From: Podospora pseudoanserina
Lineage: Eukaryota > Ascomycota > Sordariomycetes > Sordariales > Podosporaceae
NCBI RefSeq assembly: GCF_035222485.1
Contig: NC_085921.1
Location: forward strand, 2,976,001-3,040,000
Direction: 5' to 3'
DNA length: 64,000 bases
This document shows positions 32,452-44,316 of this stretch, piece after piece (positions within the stretch are counted from its first letter, which is position 1; each line of letters begins with the position of its first letter). The translations under genes were made by a program, and so were the position numbers. The notes beneath the pieces were generated by a model. The model was not told the DNA's origin. It did no database searches and saw nothing but the letters and a program-made list of their open reading frames with translations.

Positions 32452-33750
32452 TCACGCTCCTGGGTAATAACTCCCCGCAACAGCCCTATACGGACTCTGC
32501 TGTACCGGCCCCCCACCCGGAACAGCAGCAGCGGGAACAGCAGCAGCGGGAGCAGCCGCCCCCGGGCCTGGCCCATCCAAAAACCTGAACCACGACCTTG
32601 CTGCCGTCACATTCAACTTTGCGCTGTTGAACCTCGCCTCCCCCGGCGGCATACACACCAAGATGTACGTGTTGGCGGTAAACTTGGTGACAAACATGCT
32701 AAAGTGGCTCCCCATCTTGTACTCAAACTCGGAGAACTGCTCGGCGTTGCGCGGCGTGCCCGTGAACTTGCTGCAGGTGTGCTTCCACGACTTGAGGATA
32801 TTCGACATGCGCTCGAAGCGGTCGCCGTAGGGGTTCTTATCCCCCTCGTGGGAGGCCCACTTTGACACGACAAGAAACGAAGTCCGCTCGAACAGGAGGA
32901 TCTCGTCGGCTTCGATGGCGACACCGAGCGAGGCGAGCTGGGCTTCGATGACGGCCAGGTTCGGGACGAGGTCGTGGATGATGGACGCCCAGGCCTTGTA
33001 GAGGGACTGGTCCCAGATGGAGGTTGCAAAGAGCTGCATTTCTGGCTCGAGGTCGTCGGCTGGGTGGGTAGGGGTGAGGGCGGTTGGGGAGGGGGAGTGT
33101 TGGGCGAGGGAGCCTTTTCTGATTATCGCGACCGCCTCCGAGGTTTTTTTCCGGACGAGGGCGGCTCGTTGGACGAAGACTTCTTCTCTCATTTGGGGGG
33201 GGATGAGGTCCATTTTGTGGATTAGGACAAAGATTTGGGCTTCGCGGGAGTATTGGACCAGTGCCGAGATGATGTTGACGTAGGTTGCGAGGTCGCGCTC
33301 TACGTCTCGGGATTCAATGTCGAAGATGTAGATGAGGACGCCGACGTTGGAGAAGACGTGGGCGCGCTGCTGGGAAAGGTAGTTTTCCATAAAGGCTTCT
33401 TGCCCGCCGCAGTCCCAGAGGTTGAGGGTGAGGTTGCCGAGGAATTTGACGTGGGAGAGGTCGATGTCTATTGTTGCGCCTCTATCTTTGGGTCAGTAAT
33501 TCATGTCTTGGGTGAGAGTGACAGGGGGGAAGAGAACATACAATCGGCGGGTATCGCGGGCGAGGTAATTGGAGAAGATGATGCTTCTCATACTGGATTT
33601 TCCGGAGCCGCTTTTGCCCATGAGGAGGACCTTTTGCTTCTTGACTTTTTTGAGTTGAGTTTGTGTTTTTGGAATTCCCCCTCCCCCTGATGAGCCATCT
33701 GTCACCCCCGCGGTGCCACCGCCCCCTGTTGTCGTCTCCAGGCCTGACAT
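32452..33750 (-). CDS. GTR1: Rag-family GTPase Gtr1
   Basis: RagA/B-type GTPase that pairs with Gtr2 on the vacuole and signals amino-acid status to TORC1. Exon 1 is 33542-33750, the intron 33482-33541 (GTATGT to GATAG) and exon 2 runs to 32452, giving 412 aa. G1 is [16 protein letters not shown], the switch II motif is [15 protein letters not shown], and G4 is HKMDL. The C-terminal half has the longin/roadblock-like dimerisation domain ([11 protein letters not shown] ... [20 protein letters not shown]). A fungal extension at the C-terminus is alanine/proline rich. The N-terminus before the P-loop is Gly-rich and longer than in yeast. Confidence 0.94.
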
Positions 33751-34981
33751 TGTATTTGTTGGGTGTGCTACCTCATGTGTAATATTTGTGTATGGGTTGC
33801 TGAACAAGTCCAGCCCTGACTAATTGAGATAATGTGAATGATTGAAGCGGTCGCGATGAGTGAAGTGGTTGTTTGTGAGAGCAGGCATGGATGAGCGGCT
33901 GGGTACGGGAGCTGATTGAGGATCCACCTGGGGAGCGGGCCGACAGGGGTCATCAGTGCAACTGAGCTAACTGTAAGGGGTTTGGTGGTGTGGATCAACG
34001 ACGGGAGCTTAGCCTCACGTGACGAAATACGTCACTGCTTACTTTTGCTTAGCTTCACGACGTTGCGATTCTTCAGCCTTCACTTGTCTCATGGGAGTGA
34101 ACTCGGAGCCTGTATCATATTTGACTCTTTGAGCTAATGTCAGGTACTCCATGAAAAGGGTGAATGAAATGACCAGCTGTTTTGGATCAGGCAAAGCCAC
34201 ACTCTGGCATCAGTCGACCATTCAAGCAGGCAGCTGTCCAGGTACTGTCCAAGTAGGTTTTTCATGTCTCAACTGTCTTCACCATCTGAATCGTCTTTCG
34301 ATCTTTTTACGAGCATCTTGATCTACTCACTTCTTGCCTGCTCGACAAAGCTGGTAGAGTCTAGACCAAGCAGTGTGAATGAGCATTCCAGGTGTTGCTA
34401 AGCAACCTGCCCCCTTTGCTCCTTTCATGCCATTCTTTCAACTCAGCCTCCTCACTTGGACATGCCAGTTGCCAGGATGGCGAAAATCAAATGGTTTCAA
34501 ATACAGACCTGGAGTCAAGCTTTCAGTCACCGTGTTGGTTCCCGTGATATGCATTGCTGTCATTCTGTTTCAACTGGAGTGATGGGACAGAGCATAAAGG
34601 CAACCTAGTCTTGTATGCAATCGAACCTTCCGTTGAACTGAAGATATTCACCCCGCAACACCGACTCCAGTAAATAGCACTAGCTTTCACGTTGTTTGTG
34701 TCTCTTGGGTGTCGGCGACTTTGCAGTGAATTACCAGTTCCACCAACACGCCGATTCACTGCAACAATTTGGCTCTGTTTGTCTGCCGCAACTATATAAA
34801 CGATTTCTCATCTTCAACGGCCTCTTCTCTTCCTCTTCCTCTTACCAGTGTCGATATACGAGCAATATTAACGACTCAACTTCGAACCTAACCGGCAATC
34901 TACTCACAAACATTCTCTGGAGATACTCAAACCTACCTCTCCACACTTTCACCAACAAACATCCACCCTCCATCAAACACC
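33751..34981. other. Divergent promoter region of GTR1 and the LPMO gene
   Basis: 1.2 kb without a convincing gene. ACTATATAAA at 34791-34800 is a good TATA box about 185 bases before the LPMO start, and a CT-rich stretch (34820-34850) follows it, typical of a well-expressed fungal promoter. Confidence 0.5.
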
Positions 34982-36320
34982 ATGATGCCCCAGCTCCTCT
35001 ACCCAGGCCTCACCAGCCTCCTCTTCCTCCTCTTTGCCCTTCAGATCTCAGCCCACATGATGATCTCCTCACCACCACCCCTCGGCTCATCAAGCAACCC
35101 TAACCTCCGCTCTTCCGATATCGATTACAACCTGAAGGACCCCCTCTCCCCATCCGGCCTAACCTACCCCTGCGGCCCAAATTTCGACCTCTACTCCGTC
35201 TCCCCACAAGGCAACCCCGTCGAAACTTGGGCGGCTGGTTCCAGCCAATCCTTCACCCTGGACGGCGGCGCCTCCCACAACGGCGGTTCCTGCCAGGCCT
35301 CCCTCTCCATCGACGGTGGTAAATCGTTCAAAGTCCTTCGCAGCTACGAAGGCGGCTGCCCACTCAAAGGGAACTACCAGTTCAGCATCCCAGCTGACGT
35401 TCCGGCAACAAAGAAAGCGGTCTTTGCGTGGACCTGGTTCAACCAGATTGGGAATAGGGAGATGTACATGAACTGCGCCGTTGTCGACATCACACCCGGG
35501 TCAGGCGGAAAAGGCGGATGGGCCAAGAAGCCAGAGGTGTTCAAGGCAAATATTGGGAACGGGTGTACCACGGTCGAGAGATTCGACGTCGAGTTTCCCA
35601 ACCCGGGGGATGATGTTGCTAGGGGTGGGGAAGGGAATTTTGCGAGCCCGGTGGGGGATTGTGGGACGGTGAATCGGGGGGCGGACTCAGGTGCGGGAGA
35701 AGGCAGTGGTAATACCCAGGGCGGCGGTACCGATAGTGGAAACGGAGGTGCTAACCAGAACCCAGACTCGCCGCCAGCAGGGGATTCGCCTGGCTCTAGC
35801 ACAACTGATCCGACTAGGCCATCTCAGCCCAACTCAGGAGGTAAGTCAACATCTCTCTCCACCATCTCACCAACCCCCCGATTCTGCTTCCTACCGTCAA
35901 AAGAGTTGAAGCCAACTCTCCCTTTCTTATTCTCTTCTTTTCTTTCTAAGTGATCCAGACTCAAGCTACGTCCCCTCCATCGGCGACTGGAAGCCAGGGA
36001 GGGATTTCCCAGAGTGGTTCAACAAGAACTCTGGGATGTCTATCATAGTCTCCTTTCCTTCAGTCTTTATGGCTTTGACGCTTTCTTTCCTCTTTCATAT
36101 GTAAGCTTTGATCCGGTAATCTTTTCTTTTCCTCTGTTTGAGACATTGACTAACACTCTTTCGAAATCTTATTAGCGGTACCTACTACCTCTGCTTGTGG
36201 CACAAAAACCGTCACGGCGAAGCCAGAGGGGACAATGGTCTTCACGCGGACATTCACCGTCACTTGGTGAGGAGATATTGGTGGGGCATCAGGTTAGGGC
36301 CAGCGAAATTGGACATGTAG
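34982..36320 (+). CDS. Secreted AA11-type lytic polysaccharide monooxygenase
   Basis: Copper enzyme that oxidatively cleaves chitin. Exon 1 is 34982-35840 and the intron 35841-35958 (acceptor GATCCAG, chosen because it is the only one that keeps phase into DSSYVPSIGDWKPGRDFPEW, a C-terminal module that resembles X278). Exon 2 is 35959-36100, intron 36101-36175, exon 3 to 36320; 381 aa in full. The signal peptide ends at Ala24, so His25 becomes the N-terminal histidine of the copper brace. His99 in GGASHNGGSCQ is the second ligand, and Tyr162 in WFNQIGNREMYMNC is the axial tyrosine position. A Gly/Ser/Pro linker separates the catalytic part from the C-module. If the last intron is kept, the protein stops after SGMSIIVSFPSVFMALTLSF plus LFHM at 36104, which looks like a GPI-anchor signal. 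Confidence 0.85.
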
Positions 36321-36555
36321 TTAACACAAAATTTGAGATGGTTTGGTGGTAATAAATATTGGTATTTCAAAAAGATGAACAATTCTTTTCTCAGAATTGT
36401 ACTAAACTAAATATTCGTAATTCATAATCATAAAATGCAAACGCTACGTTACAGTCGTAAGACCTATTCCACCTTCTGACTGTACCCTTTGCGCCCGCAA
36501 AACACAAGATCTTAAGACGCTCCCATAAACAGCGACAATAACCCCTTTCAGGAGA

Positions 36556-39500
36556 CTACGCCAACAACCTCTGTGCCTGTCCCTGTACCTGCCCAGCCAT
36601 CCCCCCCTCCTGCTTCCACCTCCTCAACTCCTCCAAGTTAACCTGCCCAATAATATTCCCCCTCTGTGTCCTCAACTCCGTCATCTTCAACTCATGCCTC
36701 CCCCTGGCCCCCTCCCCATCAATCTGATTCCTCACCGCATACGCATTCAAGTTCGCCTCCCTCTGCCTCTGCCTAAACTCCGCCTCCTGCAACTTCCTCT
36801 GACTCTGAAACTGCAACTGTTGATAGTTAAAGTTTTCCTTCTCCTCCCACCTCTGCCTATGCAAATCCTGCATCTGCGCCAAACTCTTTGCATGTCTCAG
36901 CTCCTTGTGCTCTAGCGCGACAGTGTTCTTCTGTCTGCGCTCTTCAATATGCTGCACATGGGCCCGTTGGCGATGAGCCAAAGACGCACTCCGTTTCTGG
37001 TCCGCCATGGCGAGATTATCGTTATGTTTCTGCCATCGGACCCCCGATTGAACATTCGCCTCACTGATCTTGATCTGCGAGTCGTTCTGATGTCGATCTG
37101 CCTTGAGGAAAGTTGCCTGCTGGTGGTTCAAGCTGCGTTCCTTGCGCCCCTGTTGGGAGTGTTCCTCTTTGTATCGCACGCTGCGGCTGTGCTTTTGCTC
37201 CTCAATCTGGGCGTGCACCGTCGCCTTTTCCGTCACCCGTCTCAGCTCATTACCGTGACTTTCCTCCACACGACGATTGCGCTGCTCCCAGGCTCGTCGC
37301 TCCCGCTCATAATCGCGAATCTCTTCTGGGAGGCCAACAGCATCAGCTGGCTGCGTCTCTTCGATGGTGGCATAGAACCTGTCCTCAACACCGTGGTCCT
37401 GAAGCATTTGTACCAAGGCCGGCGAGCGCGGGCCAAGGAGGATCCCTTTCATGATGTACATCGTCGGAGAATAGTGATAGATGCCCTCCTGGAACGTATT
37501 CTCGTGACTGTTGAGGGTCTTGTAAAGCAGTCGATCGAGCAGAACTCGCGTGATGGCCTCGTTGTTCTGATTATCCAGGGCGAGGAATATGACAGTTTTG
37601 CCGCGCACCTTGAGCAGAGGGCTGGCATCGACAGAGGCGAGAATGTCAAGACTTTCATCCGCAAGGGCAATGTCATGCGGCGTTGTTGCCTTGAGAGCAA
37701 CCTCGCCCAGTGCAGTTCGGCCGCCATGCTTCGTGGAACGATAATTGGCATCGTGACCAGCATCGAGAAGCAACTTCATCGCTTCAGGGTGAAAGTTGCG
37801 AGCCGCCTCATGGAGACTCCCGTCATTAACAGAAGGGTTATGTTGAAGCAGCGTCTTCATCATATCGATGTCCCCTGCGCGAGACGCGAAGAAGAGCGAC
37901 GACCGACCAAGGTTATCCTTCACGCTGACCTTGGCCCCGTAGCTGAGGAGCATCTCCACAACATCAACTCTCCCAGATTTGACAGCCACGAGAAAGGGCG
38001 TCGTTTTCGAGACCGGGGTGGTGTATGAAAGATCGGCTAATTCCGTTAGAATGTCTTTGTTGTCACAAGAGGCGAGATACTTACATCCATGGCAGATGAG
38101 AGCTTCAATAACATCTTTGCTAATCATCTCATCCTTTTGCAACAGTGCCCACATCAGCACAGTGACAGGCTCAACCTCGGCCTGAGCATCCTTTTCTGTG
38201 TCACAAACGGCCCAAACAGTAGACTCTAGACGACATCCAGCCCTCACCAGACGATGGACAATCGCAACCGAGTCTCCATAAGACTTGAGAATGAGAATGA
38301 TCGGGGGGTGCGGCATGCCGGGAAGGGAATGATTGAAGTCGGTAGGCAAACCTGGTTGAGCCATGACGTTGAGAATTTGGAGAAGAACAGACTCAGAGTG
38401 GTGAGCCATAATGGCGGCAGAAAGAGCCAGTGTTGCGGAAGTTGCATCGGCTTTTTGCTTCAACAAGTAATCGAGGAGGAGAGGGTCGCCCCTTGATGCC
38501 GCCGTGCCAACAGCCTTTCCGTTTTCGCAGTTTACGTCGGCTCCCGCGGCAAAGAGACTGTCCAGAAAGGCCCTTGACAAAGTAGCTTGATCATTGTTAC
38601 AAGCGAGCTGGTCCACCACGTCCATCATCGCCCTGCTGGCAATCTGGGGGGAAGCGCCATGTTTCAAAATAATTCTGATAGTGTCGACATGTTCAAACGC
38701 AATCCACTGCTTGCCTCGGCTGAGAATAGCGGCAAAGGCCTGTGTAAAAAGCTCCGGAACCTTCCCAGCGTACCCTGCCAATAGATGCAACAGGTCACGT
38801 TCAAGATTACAAGCCGCGTTCTTGATACACACGCCATTGTCATGAGTTGGCTCTGCCCCAGAGTCAAGTAGCGTTTTAGCGAGTGCCAAATCCGGTTTTG
38901 GTTCCAAAACCACATGTTTGAGCGCCATATTGAGATGATCAAGCTGAAGCCGACTCATGACCTCACCCAACAACGCCCTCCTATCCGTTCTTGGGGCACG
39001 GAGCGCCTCCATGAGTAGCGTGAACAAGGCCTTGTAACTGATACCTTGACCTAGAACCAAGTGAAAGGTCTCGGGGCGAAAGCTTCGGATTGCGTAAATA
39101 AAGACCTCTCCATTGTTGTAGTTTACCGATGCACGTGTGAGAAGTAGTTGTATCAACTCCCTAGGCTGATGTTAGTCACGCTTCATCAACAGGGAACTGC
39201 TGTCACAACTTACGTATTGCCAAAGTCGTTCTTGAACACTTCCACCAACGCTTTCCCACTGGCAACTTCGTCGATAGGGTGGCGAACCAGTAGTTCAACC
39301 AGACGGCGTTTCTGATCCTTGTCCTCAGTACCCATCGCCCAGCCAAGCGCGGCACCAAGTGCCTCCGGTGATGGCTCTCGGTCCACAATTTGTTCTGCGA
39401 TATCCTCACATGAGGATCGTACAGCGACTTGCAAAGCCTCGCCCTTTCGATGGTTGACATCGGCCTTTCCGTCATACAGGATCAGATTAAATAGACACAG

Positions 39501-40697
39501 GTCCCTGTCCCTCGCAGCGCTATCGCCACGCTTAGAGTCAGAAACCAGACAATGGACAATGCTGATCAGCGCTTCTGCCACACAGGGACCTTGGGCTCCC
39601 GCATCAATCAGACGTTCAATAATCCCGTATCGCTCATCGTTGTCGTTGACTTTCACGGCCTGCGAAACTGCAATCGTAAGACTCTGCGAGGAGGGGTCCA
39701 GCCCAAGAAGCATGGCCAAAACGTCCACTTGACCAGTCCGGATTGTTTCCACCAACGCAAAACCTTCGTACTCTTCGGGGATTCGTCTGTGTCGGATGAT
39801 GGTTTCCAGGAGCTGAACATCCCGCCGTCTTATGGTCTCGATTAAGCCGTCCGTGATCAGGTGTGTCGTCGCTGGACCAGCCGCACCGGCTGCCAAGCAC
39901 ATTCCTACCATCTCATAGCCAAAGGTGTCAAGGTTGTTGGTTGCCTTATTGACAGCTGTGTCTAGAGTTCGTGGCGAGGCCTTCACTGGTCCAGAGATCA
40001 ATGCCGCCACGAGATCTGGTCGAGAATCCTCCACAGCGCGGATAAGTGCGATACCATCACCATAGTTGACGTCTGCCCAGTGGTTCAGCAAAAGACGTAT
40101 GACATCGACCGAGCCATTTGCTACCGCCAGTCGAAGTCCAGTCGACCGGCAGGCCAGGCACGGCAGATGATGTCCCGAGAGGAGAACCTCGATGAGATCC
40201 ACGTTGTCGCGGAAAACGGCGCCCTGAAAATCATCGTGTAGGTAAACAGGGCTTGCTCCGTGATCCAACAGTGTACGGATAATCGCCAAGTTGCCCCTGG
40301 CTATCGCGTGATGGAGGACACTGTCGAGATTCTGCTGGTCGGCATGGGCTGCGAGAACATGGACTGTTTCCGGTCGGCATTTGATGGTGGCGCGGAGAAG
40401 GATATCACTCCGCTCATTGTTCTGATGTCGTTGAGCAATCTTGGTCCATGTGGTTGAGTTTCGGCGGCGGACAAAGTTGACGTCGGCACCAAGGGAGAGC
40501 AAAGCCTTGACAACCCCTAGCGACCCATCTGACTCTACCACCTCGGTCAAGACCTTGTTGATCTCGCGGTGGCTGAACTCTGTGCCAGCCTGAGATGAAA
40601 ATCGGTTTCGGAGCCAGCCGAATGTTTGTTCGTCACGGATCTGGGCTCGCTGAGCCTGGAGGAGCTGAGTTGCCTGTTTGTTCTCACTACCGGCCAT
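36556..40697 (-). CDS. Giant ankyrin-repeat protein with C-terminal coiled coil
   Basis: Two exons (40697-39214 and 39160-36556) joined over a 53-nt intron (GTAAGT to CCTAG) give 1362 aa. Nearly all of residues 50-1050 is ankyrin-type repeat of loose consensus (for example VVKALLSLGADVNF, IIRTLLDHGASPV, VIRLLLNHWADVN, VVEMLLSYGAKVSVKDNLGRSSLFFASRAGDIDMMKTLL, the last being the most canonical). The last 300 residues are a highly charged helical coiled coil rich in Gln, Arg and His. There is no NACHT, HET or kinase domain within the reading frame and no signal peptide. It lies next to the biosynthetic cluster but on the far side of the transporter; I see no reason to make it a member. Probably a scaffold; function unknown. 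Confidence 0.85.
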
Positions 40698-41562
40698 TTC
40701 TACGGCAGGTGCCAGCTAGTATTGGAGGTGTGAGCAGTTTGGACATGTTAAATTGAACGAGAGACCCAAAGCAGGCGGGAATGAGAGCCGGCGGTGGCAC
40801 GCGCATAGCTATGTATGGGTTCGTCCATGGTGTCCGACAAGCCAACCACGAGGCTCGCGACATGCCGAGAGCTTCTGTTCGACCCGGCAGTGTGGAATGA
40901 AGCTGTTCGATATGCAGCACCAGGGGATGTGCCATGCAAGCGGACGATTGACGTGTCCCAGGTGGAGCGGCAGTGGTGATGTTTGGTTGGCTGCGGTGCT
41001 TCCCCTACGCGCATTAGCCGCCAGGAACATGAGCTGCGCCGCACCATCCTGACCAACCAGTTGAACCTCAGTGGGTGATGCACACCTCCTGAAGCAGGCA
41101 CCTGTCAGCCCAAGCACCACTCAAACCGTCGGGAAGCGCTGTTGATGTGTTTCAGGTCGTTTATTGAATGTCGAGTTGTCGACGTGTCAAGCCGAGCCCC
41201 CCAAGAGGAGTAAAGGAATACATGACGCTAAATGACGCGCGATAAGTCGAGGCTGCAACGCGTGCATGAAGATCAAATGACAGACATTAGATGCACCGAG
41301 GTGAGGCTCTGGAGAAGCTCGATGCTGGTGGGGACATGGTTGTGGGGAAAGAAATGGTGATGTCACATGTTCAAATCTACCATCATGAGCACTGCCTGGC
41401 TCTTTCCTGCTACACACAAACAGCTCCGAAAAGATTGATTGGATAATGCACTGCACTGCAGCAGCTGCAACGTTCTGTGACCGGAAATGGTAACCATGCA
41501 CACAACATCCAAGCTCACCACCCCACCACCACTTCGGCCCCCAAGTCGTCGAACAAAGCTGC
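40698..41562. other. Intergenic between ankyrin gene and transporter
   Basis: Promoter of the ankyrin gene and 3' flank of the transporter; no supported gene. Confidence 0.45.
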
Positions 41563-43433
41563 TTATGTCGTGCTCCTAAGATTCGATCCCTTGGCCAGGA
41601 GGGCAGCGCACACAGCCGCGACTGCCACCGCAGTAGATGTCGCAAACGAGTATCGAAGGCCTTCAAAGTAGACATGTCGTGCCTTGAGTTGGATGTCGGG
41701 CGGCAGGTCTCGGATGGCCGACACCGAATGACGGATCTCTTCGACAATCTAGCAATATCACATGTCAGCTCTCTGCATATTCCCCTCAGTCCTTCTCTCC
41801 TCAAAGTCGCAAAACAGGGGCAAAGTACTCTCCATTTATCTGGTATCTCGCCCAAAGCATCGGGTAACCGAATGCTGAGCGTGGTTTGGAGGATTGCAGA
41901 TGTCACTGCCACTCCATAGACTGTTCCTAGCGATCGGATCAAGTACACCGTCGAGGCTGAAACGGCATGGTCTGTGATTTGGCAGTAAGTAACCCAATTC
42001 ACAGCTTTCAGCGAGGCGACACTTACCGGCATGATCGAAGGTAGCTAAAGAGGTAAACAGAATGCCTGGGTAAACAATGCCTTGACCCAAATTTGCCGGG
42101 AAAATGTACACGTAGTACTTCCAAGCTGAATCCTCAAAACCGAGTGAGGTCACCAAGGCGTTTCCTATAACCATGAGGAACGCTCCAGTGCGTACCAGAG
42201 TGAGGAGCTTGCCCCATCTTGACATGACAACACCGGCTATCAAGCCGCCAATAGGCGTGGCGAGGGATGGGATGGCGAGCCGAGCACCGGCAGCCGTAGC
42301 CGAGTCCAGCAACACAACTTGAAAGAATAGTGGAAGGTTGAAGAGGTACTGTTGATGAGGATGTCAGCAAAACGTTAGGTCTAGGTGCCTCTCGTGGTCA
42401 TCAACGTACCGCGTAGGCTGACAACCCAACACAGATATTGGCAAATTCCACCAGCAAAGGGAATTTGCCCTTGATCAGACGCAGCGGAATGATGGGGATG
42501 GCCCGAGTCCTCGATTCCACCACCAGAAATAAGACGAAGAAAACGGCACTACCCACCAAGGAGGCAATGACCCACGGACTCCCCCATGGCAGCTCATTCC
42601 CCCCAAGACTCAGACCAACAAGCTGAATAGAGATGGCCAAAACCAGCAGCAGTGCGCCCGAAAAATCCACCTTGGTCCAGATATCTCGAACCCCCTGACC
42701 CAAGTCAAACCCTCCTTCGGGGTTCTTGATTACCAAGGCACCAACAACAAGAGCAAAAGTAGAGATGGGCACTTGCAGCAAGAAGCACCATCTCCAACCA
42801 ATACCATCGGCAATAGTTCCACCAAAAGAAGCACCACAAATAGCTCCAAATCCAAACATGCCGTTCTGAAGAGCCTGGTACATACCCCGTTTGCGGAACG
42901 GGATCATATCCGAGTTGACAATGGTGGCTTTTCTACACGTCAGTCCAACTTCTTCCGTCCCTCAAACATTATACACACGTACCCATAGTCATCAACCCAC
43001 CACCCCCAAACCCAGTCAAAGCCCTCATACAATTAAGCAGCACCACATTCCCAGCAACCCCACAACCAAGACATCCCAATGCAAAAGTCACAGTCGAGAT
43101 GAAGAAGCACACGCGGCGGCCAAAGATGTCAGAAACCCTTCCGTACAACGGCTGGAACGCAGTGCTGGTAAGGAGATACGACGTGGTAAGCCAGGAGGCA
43201 TTGTTCGCCGCATCAAATTCGGAGCTGATGATGGCGTAGGTCGCTGCGGTGATGGTGCCGTCGAATCCGTACAGGAAAACATTCGACATGATGGCGACTT
43301 GTATCCAGAGGAACCCCCGAGGGGGCGACCATGTTTCCTCGTCTGGGGCACGAAGGAGGGGTTGGTCGTCTCTGATGCTGTTGAGGAGCTCATTGTCGTC
43401 CGTGTCGTGCCTCTCTATATCTGATGACGTCAT
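41563..43433 (-). CDS. MFS transporter, drug/amino-acid antiporter type
   Basis: Five exons (43433-42983, 42927-42410, 42348-42027, 41971-41829, 41748-41563), all phase-consistent GT-AG, give 539 aa. The spans and loops are those of a 14-TM-like DHA2 family member. They include the loop FQPLYGRVSDIFGRRVCFF, ALTGFGGGGLMTM with ATIVNSDMIPFRKRGMYQAL across the splice, FGGTIADGIGWRWCFLLQVP (motif C region) and TPIGGLIAGVVMSRWGK. The N-terminus is a short acidic cytoplasmic tail. The sequence resembles vacuolar basic-amino-acid exporters (Vba/Fnx1) and toxin exporters alike; substrate unknown. It lies 0.9 kb from the NRPS end in the same orientation, so it may be the cluster's second transporter or the last gene outside it. 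Confidence 0.88.
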
Positions 43434-44316
43434 TCTCGCTGTCGTGATGTCAAGTGGGAAGCAGCCTCTGAGACTGAACAATTCTGTCGCCTTGGAGAGA
43501 AAATATTCTGGCGCCGTGATCATGAAAAAGAGCAAGAGGAGCCAAGATTTTCAAACGCAGCATGGCGATGGTGTGCGAGCAAGGGTAGGGTCAGTTGTCT
43601 CGATATATGCATACATGCGATAAAGCGATTACAACAACCTCCCTTTCCGCAGAGTTGAGTCACGCCGGGGGATACCTGCATTCTAATTGCATTTGGATGC
43701 TACCTACATTTATGTGTGGGTGTTCATCGAGATCATACCTCATGTAAATATTAATAACTCGCAGCCGGTCTCGGACAAACCCCCACGACCCCCTCTCTCT
43801 AACATGCATAACAAGAGGTTCACGGGCATGAAGAGCTGAATATGGAGAAGTATCTCTTGGTTCAGCACCATGACGGCATCACGCTTTGTCATGAAGTGAT
43901 CGTTGACAGTAGAGCAGGAACTATTAGGTATTCTGACACTGGCATCAGAATGGGGCGGTATGGTGCGATTCTCAAAACTTCCTTCTTTGTTAACGTCGTT
44001 GGTTGTGGTGGGATACTCCTCGAGCCGGCGCAGCATTGTTCAATAATCAGCGGTCAGTTGGCCTCCGTTAGGATCATCGGAGCTCTCCTGCGATTTCACA
44101 CTCGACAACTAGGACACAATCGCAGATCAAATATGTCTGCATTGAAGACGGACTGCCAACACTTCACACACCACCAGCCAAACAAGAAAAGATCGTCGTA
44201 AAAGAATGCACTATTTATTGTAATAGGTAAAAGTAGAAAACCGAAGTCAATATCCAAGGACCAATCAAACCTACGATATACAAATCCAACCTACAACCAG
44301 CAAAACATCCTAATCC
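43434..44316. other. Intergenic between MFS gene and NRPS
   Basis: Promoter of the transporter and 3' flank of the NRPS. No supported gene. Confidence 0.45.

Noticed and set aside
36949-38028. 359-codon plus-strand frame inside the ankyrin gene
   Set aside because: Mirror frame of the repeat-rich minus-strand gene; no family features.
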